Source: JBASEY01 sp964404285
GTDB lineage: Bacteria > CSSED10-310
Assembly (NCBI GenBank): GCA_964404285.1
Contig: CAYOJK010000031.1
Coordinates: forward strand, 1 to 17,618
Direction of reading: 5' to 3'
DNA length: 17,618 bases
Under the pieces are notes generated by a model. It made no database searches. It was not told the origin of the DNA and saw only the letters and a program-made list of their open reading frames with translations. The translations under genes were made by a program, and so were the position numbers. This document shows, piece after piece, positions 13,201 to 17,618 of this stretch (its first letter is position 1; every line of letters starts with the position of its first letter).

Positions 13201-16038
13201 ATGGATTTCCTAAAAACAAACAGACGTTTGGCAATAATAGGAATGGTTTGCATTTTGATGGCTTTTTTGGCCGGTAATGTGTCGGCACAGGATGTGATTT
13301 CAATACCTGATGTGCAGGGAGGCGCCAGCGATGAAATTATCGTTGATGTTCGTATGGCGAATGGCTTCACGGATGTCGATGCCTTCCTGATGACGGTCTT
13401 GTATGATACAGACATGTTGGAATATCTGTCGTGTCAGGAAGGTGACCTGGATCCGGACTGGACGATGTTCGATTGTTTCGAACCGGAGCCGGGATTAGTC
13501 AACATGGGTGGTTTCTCGATTCCTCCTAATGAAATTCCTGCCGGCAGCGATGGTGTCCTGGTTCAATTGACGTTTGCCGTCACGTGTACCGGTTGTGTGC
13601 AAGGGGACACCAGCGATTTGGTTCCAACAAATTTGCGCGATGATCTTCAGGATTTCGATGCGGTATCCGGTACGTTCACATTTACCAGCGCTTCAACTCC
13701 AACATCGACGCCGACTTTCACCCCGATGCCTAATACACCGACACCGGTTCCATCTTTCACGCCGGTGCCTGATACCCCGACACCGGTTCCAACGAATACT
13801 GCTGTGCCGCCGACAAATACACCACCGGCGACGCCGACACCGGTTCCAACGAATACGCCGACGCCTTATCCGACAGACACTCCAACGCCGCCCCCGACTT
13901 ATACGCCGACTGATACACCGATGTCTACGCCTACCTATACACCCACACCGCCATCGACAGATGCGATTTTGGTCACCAATGCCGCAGGGTGTACGGGAGA
14001 TGAGGTTATTGTTCATGTTCGTATGGCGAATGGCTCCACGGGTGTGGACGCGTTTTTGATGACGGTGTTATACGATACGGATATGTTGGAATATCAATCA
14101 TGTGCTCGTGGAGATCTGGATCCTGATTGGGTGATGTTCGATTGTTACGAACCGGAGCCGGGGTTAGTCAACATGGGTGGTTTCTCGCTTCCTCCCGACG
14201 AAGTGCCGGCCGGTAGCAACGGTGTGTTGGTTGAGATGACTTTTGTCGTCACTTGTTCCGGGTGTGCCCAAGGGGATACCAGTTGGTTGACGCCGACGAA
14301 TCTGCGAGATGATATCGAAGGTTTTGTGGCTGAAAGCGGTTTTTTCATTTTTGATTGTCTGGCAACCCCGACGCCTGCGCCGACGAATACACCTGTGCCG
14401 ACCAATACGCCTCAGACTCCTGGACCGACGTCTACGCCGACTGAGCCGCCTCAGCCGACCAATACGCCGACGATAACCCCGACACCACCTCCGAATGATG
14501 TGATATGGATACCAGACGCACAAGGGTGCACTGGTGACGAAATTATCGTGAATGTCAACATGGCGAATGCATTCACCGGGGTCGATGCGTTCTTGATGAC
14601 GGTGTTATATGATACAGATATGTTGGAATATCAATCATGTGCTCGTGGAGATCTGGATCCTGATTGGGTGATGTTCGATTGTTACGAACCGGAACCTGGT
14701 CTGGTCAATATGGGTGGTTTTTCGCTGCCTCCCGACGAGGTTCCGGCCGGCAGCAACGGTGTGCTGGTTGAGATGACCTTTATCGTCACGTGTTCCGGAT
14801 GTGCTCAGGGTGATACCAGCGCTTTGATTCCGACGAATTTGCGCGATGATATCGAGGGATTTGAGGCTATAGAAGGTGTATTCACGTTTGACTGTTTAAC
14901 GACTCCCACACCTGAACCGACGAATACACCGGAGACACCGGCGCCGACATCGACGCCGACTGAGCCGCCTCAGCCGACCAATACGCCGACGATAACCCCG
15001 ACACCACCTCCGAATGATGTGATATGGATACCAGACGCACAAGGGTGTACGGATGATGAGATCATCGTGCATGTTCGCATGGCGAATGCATTCACCGGAG
15101 TCGATGCGTTCTTGATGACGGTGTTATATGATACGGATATGTTGGAATATCAATCGTGTACTCGTGGAGATCTGGAACCTGATTGGGTGATGTTCGATTG
15201 TTACGAACCGGAACCTGGTCTGGTCAATATGGGTGGTTTTTCGCTGCCTCCCGACGAGGTTCCGGCCGGCAGCAACGGTGTGCTGGTTGAGATGACCTTT
15301 ATCGTCACGTGTTCCGGATGTGCTCAGGGTGATACCAGCGCTTTGATTCCGACGAATTTGCGCGATGATATCGAGGGATTTGAGGCTGTTGAGGGTGTGT
15401 TCACATTTGATTGCACAGCGACTCCAACACCTACGGCAACGCCGACAGGGGTGCCGCCGACGGCAACGCCGACCGAGGTTCCACCGACAGCGACGCCGAC
15501 TGAAGCGCCGCCGACAGCGACGCCAACCAGTGTGCCGCCGACAGCGACGCCAACCAGTGTGCCGCCGACAGCGACGCCAACCAGTGTGCCGCCAACGGCA
15601 ACACCGACAGGGGTACCGCCGACAGCGACGCCGACAGGAGCGCCGCCGACTCCGACACCGACAGAACCACCATCAGTCCGACCTTTGGGTGCGTATCTTG
15701 AAATGCCGACCGATTACTATAGCTTTGGCGAAATCTGCTATGTTAAAACCACCGTTTCGAACGATACACCTGACCTATATACCGAAGCGCCTTTATTCGT
15801 ATTGCTGGATTGCTATGGAATATTCTTCTGGTGGCCTTCATGGTCCAATGATATCGATTATATTATGATTGACGTTGAACCCATGGTCGAACGTGAGTAT
15901 TGGGTTGTCGAACCGTTTATCTGGCCGGATGTCGATTCTGTAGCCAGCAATATCTGGTTCTACACGGCGATGACAGATAAGAAAATTACGCAAATACTCG
16001 GCCTATTCGACAGCTTTGAATTCGGATGGGGCTGGTAA
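13201..16038 (+). CDS. Secreted protein with four cohesin-like domains and Thr/Pro linkers
   Basis: This is a 945-residue exported protein. GGGAGG lies nine bases before the ATG. The signal peptide is residues 1-29 (cut after VSA). Four cohesin-like beta-sandwich repeats follow at about 31-162, 254-388, 432-565 and 605-738. Each reads GDEIIV.V.MAN...VDAFLMTVLYDTDMLEY, then GDLDPDW, PG.VNMGGFS, PAGS.GVLV.MTF, and ends with LRDD...F.A..G.FTFDC, which follows the cohesin pattern. The repeats are joined by Thr/Pro-rich linkers, probably extended and perhaps glycosylated. Repeats 2-4 have six Cys; repeat 1 lacks the first and last. A C-terminal module (about 825-945) has PLFVLLDCYG and WWPSW motifs. 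There is no dockerin, sortase motif or S-layer domain. It is likely a cell-surface or matrix protein. A 519-base duplication made repeats 3 and 4. Confidence 0.85.
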   Translation: MDFLKTNRRLAIIGMVCILMAFLAGNVSAQDVISIPDVQGGASDEIIVDVRMANGFTDVDAFLMTVLYDTDMLEYLSCQEGDLDPDWTMFDCFEPEPGLVNMGGFSIPPNEIPAGSDGVLVQLTFAVTCTGCVQGDTSDLVPTNLRDDLQDFDAVSGTFTFTSASTPTSTPTFTPMPNTPTPVPSFTPVPDTPTPVPTNTAVPPTNTPPATPTPVPTNTPTPYPTDTPTPPPTYTPTDTPMSTPTYTPTPPSTDAILVTNAAGCTGDEVIVHVRMANGSTGVDAFLMTVLYDTDMLEYQSCARGDLDPDWVMFDCYEPEPGLVNMGGFSLPPDEVPAGSNGVLVEMTFVVTCSGCAQGDTSWLTPTNLRDDIEGFVAESGFFIFDCLATPTPAPTNTPVPTNTPQTPGPTSTPTEPPQPTNTPTITPTPPPNDVIWIPDAQGCTGDEIIVNVNMANAFTGVDAFLMTVLYDTDMLEYQSCARGDLDPDWVMFDCYEPEPGLVNMGGFSLPPDEVPAGSNGVLVEMTFIVTCSGCAQGDTSALIPTNLRDDIEGFEAIEGVFTFDCLTTPTPEPTNTPETPAPTSTPTEPPQPTNTPTITPTPPPNDVIWIPDAQGCTDDEIIVHVRMANAFTGVDAFLMTVLYDTDMLEYQSCTRGDLEPDWVMFDCYEPEPGLVNMGGFSLPPDEVPAGSNGVLVEMTFIVTCSGCAQGDTSALIPTNLRDDIEGFEAVEGVFTFDCTATPTPTATPTGVPPTATPTEVPPTATPTEAPPTATPTSVPPTATPTSVPPTATPTSVPPTATPTGVPPTATPTGAPPTPTPTEPPSVRPLGAYLEMPTDYYSFGEICYVKTTVSNDTPDLYTEAPLFVLLDCYGIFFWWPSWSNDIDYIMIDVEPMVEREYWVVEPFIWPDVDSVASNIWFYTAMTDKKITQILGLFDSFEFGWGW
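14431..15414 (+). repeat. 519-bp near-identical tandem duplication
   Basis: Bases 14431-14895 recur at 14950-15414 with an exact 519-base (173-codon) offset and only scattered substitutions. Each copy contains the end of a linker and one whole cohesin-like domain (the third and fourth of the protein). Identity extends through synonymous positions, so the duplication is recent or kept similar by gene conversion. The second domain (from about 13960) is a more distant copy. Confidence 0.9.
15448..15663 (+). repeat. 27-bp tandem repeat, eight copies
   Basis: Eight 27-base units encode a nine-residue repeat of the form GVPPTATPT, with the first two residues varying among GV, EV, EA, SV and GA. 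The three SV units in the middle are nearly identical in DNA. It forms the last linker, before the C-terminal module. Copy number is likely to vary between strains. Confidence 0.92.
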
Positions 16039-16047
16039 TACGATTTA

Positions 16048-16078
16048 TGAGCTGAGCGGCGTGTTGTCGCTCAGCTCA
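16048..16078. terminator. Perfect hairpin between the two cohesin-like genes
   Basis: An 11-pair perfect stem (TGAGCTGAGCG with CGCTCAGCTCA) and a nine-base loop lie 10 bases after the first cohesin-like stop codon. No U-run follows, so it is not a standard intrinsic terminator. It may stabilise the upstream mRNA, act with Rho, or attenuate read-through into the second gene. Confidence 0.5.
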
Positions 16079-16171
16079 CTGCTCATTAATAGTTATCCAT
16101 GCATCGCTTTTAATCGGCGATTTACATGGTTCGAAAAGAGTTGCTCTTCCAGGGCGTTGGGGGGAGGAATT

Positions 16172-17618
16172 ATGATTAAAAGTCTAAAGAGTTTGGTGAC
16201 CTTAGCGGTGTGTCTCATCGCTTTTCAGGTTTATGCAACTGATACGATAACTGTTGATACAGTTTCAGGGTGTCATGGAGAACAGGTCGTCGTAGTCTTG
16301 AACATTGAAAACTCCGACACTGCCGTAGGCGCATTCACGATAACATTCTTATTTCCATCAGAGGCGCTTCAATTTGAAGAGTGCCGAGTTGGCAGTTTAA
16401 ATCCTGATTGGACAATGTTTGGTTGCAATGAAGCGTCCAGCGGTGAACTGATAATCGGAGCATACTCTTTAGATGCAATTCCTACAGGTAGCAACGGGTC
16501 TATTGTTGAGCTCGTGTTTGTTGTGGATTGTGAAAATTGTACAAGTGGTTCCAGGTATGACCTAATAATCAGTGATTTAAAGGATGATGTGTCAGCATTT
16601 GAGATTACAAACAGTTATTTTCTCTACCAATGCCTGGAAACACCGACGCCGAACGATACGCCGGTTTCTCCGACCCAAACACCGGAACCCACCGCGACAT
16701 ATACGCCGTCACAGGCGAATGACACGCTGATATTAACGAATGTTGAAGGGTGTTTAGGTGATACCGTCACATCCGATATTTTTATTAGCAATCCTCACAC
16801 TGCTGTCACAGCTTTCACTATACATGTGACGTATGATTTAGAAAGCCTTTCATTTGTGGATTCCACCAAAGGACCGGCCGGTACTGGTTGGATTTTATTT
16901 GACTCCAATGAACCGACTCCGGGAACGATAATTATCGGTGGTTTTTCTATGGAGGGTAATGGTGTTCTGGTGGGCACAGAGGATGTCCTGGCGACGCTTG
17001 AGTTCACCGTTCAATGTTCAGATTGCTTGGAAGGCGAACAATTTCCGCTGGTATTTGCACGGTTGATGGACAATGTCGCAGGTTTTGATGCGGTGAGTGG
17101 GACAATGACCTATTCATGTCAGTCAACGCCGACAACGTTACCAACGAACACTCCGACATTTACGCCAGTGCCTGACACACCGACGCCGGTTCCACCGACG
17201 TTTACACCGACATTTACGCCGGTGCCTGACACGCCAACGCCAGTTCCAACCTTTACACCAGTGCCGGATACACCGACACCGGCGCCAACATATACCCCTG
17301 TCCCCGACACGCCTACTCCTGTTCCGACCAACACGCCAGTGCCTGACACGCCAACGCCGGTTCCCACGTTTACACCTATTCCGGATACGCCGACGCCAGT
17401 TCCAACCTTTACACCAATACCGGATACTCCGACACCGGCGCCAACATACACCCCAGTTCCGGACACGCCTACTCCTGTTCCGACCTCGACGCCGGTGCCT
17501 GACACGCCGACGCCGGTTCCCACGTTCACACCTATCCCGGATACGCCGACGCCAGTTCCAACCTTTACACCTATTCCGGATACGCCAACGCCGATACCGA
17601 CAAATACTCCAGAACCCA
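16172..17618 (+). CDS. Second cohesin-like secreted protein, cut by window end
   Basis: This frame is open from the ATG at 16172 to the window end with no stop (482 codons so far), so the gene is 3'-partial. GGGGAGGA lies just upstream. The signal peptide is residues 1-22 (cut after VYA). Two cohesin-like domains lie at about 24-154 and 183-316, separated by a 28-residue Thr/Pro linker. A Thr/Pro tandem repeat then runs from residue 330 to the edge. The first domain has all six conserved Cys; the second has Ser in place of the second and third (VDS and FDS), keeping the other four. The domains are clearly related to those of the preceding gene but far more diverged than that gene's internal repeats, so this is an older paralogue. 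A C-terminal module like that of its neighbour may follow beyond the edge. Confidence 0.88.
   Translation, partial: MIKSLKSLVTLAVCLIAFQVYATDTITVDTVSGCHGEQVVVVLNIENSDTAVGAFTITFLFPSEALQFEECRVGSLNPDWTMFGCNEASSGELIIGAYSLDAIPTGSNGSIVELVFVVDCENCTSGSRYDLIISDLKDDVSAFEITNSYFLYQCLETPTPNDTPVSPTQTPEPTATYTPSQANDTLILTNVEGCLGDTVTSDIFISNPHTAVTAFTIHVTYDLESLSFVDSTKGPAGTGWILFDSNEPTPGTIIIGGFSMEGNGVLVGTEDVLATLEFTVQCSDCLEGEQFPLVFARLMDNVAGFDAVSGTMTYSCQSTPTTLPTNTPTFTPVPDTPTPVPPTFTPTFTPVPDTPTPVPTFTPVPDTPTPAPTYTPVPDTPTPVPTNTPVPDTPTPVPTFTPIPDTPTPVPTFTPIPDTPTPAPTYTPVPDTPTPVPTSTPVPDTPTPVPTFTPIPDTPTPVPTFTPIPDTPTPIPTNTPEP
17159..17618 (+). repeat. 39-bp tandem repeat with 156-bp higher-order period
   Basis: About eleven units of 39 bases encode the 13-residue repeat FTPVPDTPTPVPT, with F/Y/N/S at position 1, V/I at 4 and V/A at 11. 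The first unit has an insertion (PPTFTPT). Units 3-6 (F-A, Y, N, F-I) recur as units 7-10 (F-A, Y, S, F-I) with shared codon choices, giving a second-level period of four units (156 bases). The array continues to the window end. Confidence 0.9.

Noticed and set aside
13574..14059. Arg-rich plus-strand frame and matching minus-strand frames over 13693-14523
   Set aside because: These are out-of-frame readings of ACN/CCN-rich linker DNA. The cohesin-like frame explains the region fully.
15448..15663. Possible CRISPR array
   Set aside because: The units are directly adjacent, have no unique spacers and stay in frame. This is a protein-coding tandem repeat.
15365..15868. Arg/Gln-rich repeat frame
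   Set aside because: It is the +1 shadow of the 27-base repeat linker and C-terminal module.
17119..17529. Minus-strand Val/Gly/Ser repeat protein frame
   Set aside because: It is the exact antisense shadow of the Thr/Pro stalk of the second cohesin-like gene, with no ribosome binding site or promoter.

Overview
The window is bacterial chromosomal DNA: genes are dense, Shine-Dalgarno sites are good, some promoters look like sigma-70 sites, and the genes form short operons with tail-to-tail overlaps. The metal-efflux permease, the DUF4783-like secreted protein and the very long Thr-Pro linkers suggest an uncultured lineage, probably diderm, of the kind seen as candidate phyla. The phylum cannot be fixed from the sequence. 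No phage, IS element, CRISPR array or rRNA was seen. LEFT (1-946): a short unrecognised ORF lies at the edge. A non-coding stretch follows, with a clustered ATGGGAC repeat and a double inverted repeat. Then comes a complete minus-strand tRNA unit: promoter, tRNA-Lys(UUU), tRNA-Glu(UUC), terminator. CENTRE-LEFT (947-3196): a 58-residue Cys-rich membrane peptide too short for routine ORF calling, then RNase HIII (rnhC), then a convergent Cu/Zn-type efflux permease of the SO_0444/DUF318 kind with a His/Cys-rich loop. CENTRE (3285-10968): an extended -10 promoter leads into an apparent operon. Its first gene is a giant PPDK-like phosphotransferase that has the ATP-grasp and phospho-His domains but no PEP/pyruvate barrel, and carries about 880 unrecognised N-terminal residues. 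Next are a divergent GAPDH-like dehydrogenase and a small secreted DUF4783-like protein. A polytopic GT-C-like membrane protein lies in the same direction. CENTRE-RIGHT: a minus-strand M17 leucyl aminopeptidase with all seven metal/catalytic residues, starting at GTG, and a divergent stand-alone Hpt phosphotransfer protein. RIGHT (13201-17618): two tandem genes for secreted proteins built from cohesin-like domains joined by long Thr/Pro-rich tandem-repeat linkers. The second gene runs off the right edge with no stop codon. The six cohesin-like domains (four plus two) share a six-cysteine pattern, and cysteines are lost in pairs in two of them, which predicts disulfides 1-6, 2-3 and 4-5. The two most interesting systems are the PPDK-like/GAPDH-like operon, a possible dikinase with an unknown acceptor, and the paired cohesin-like surface proteins, for which no dockerin partner is visible here.
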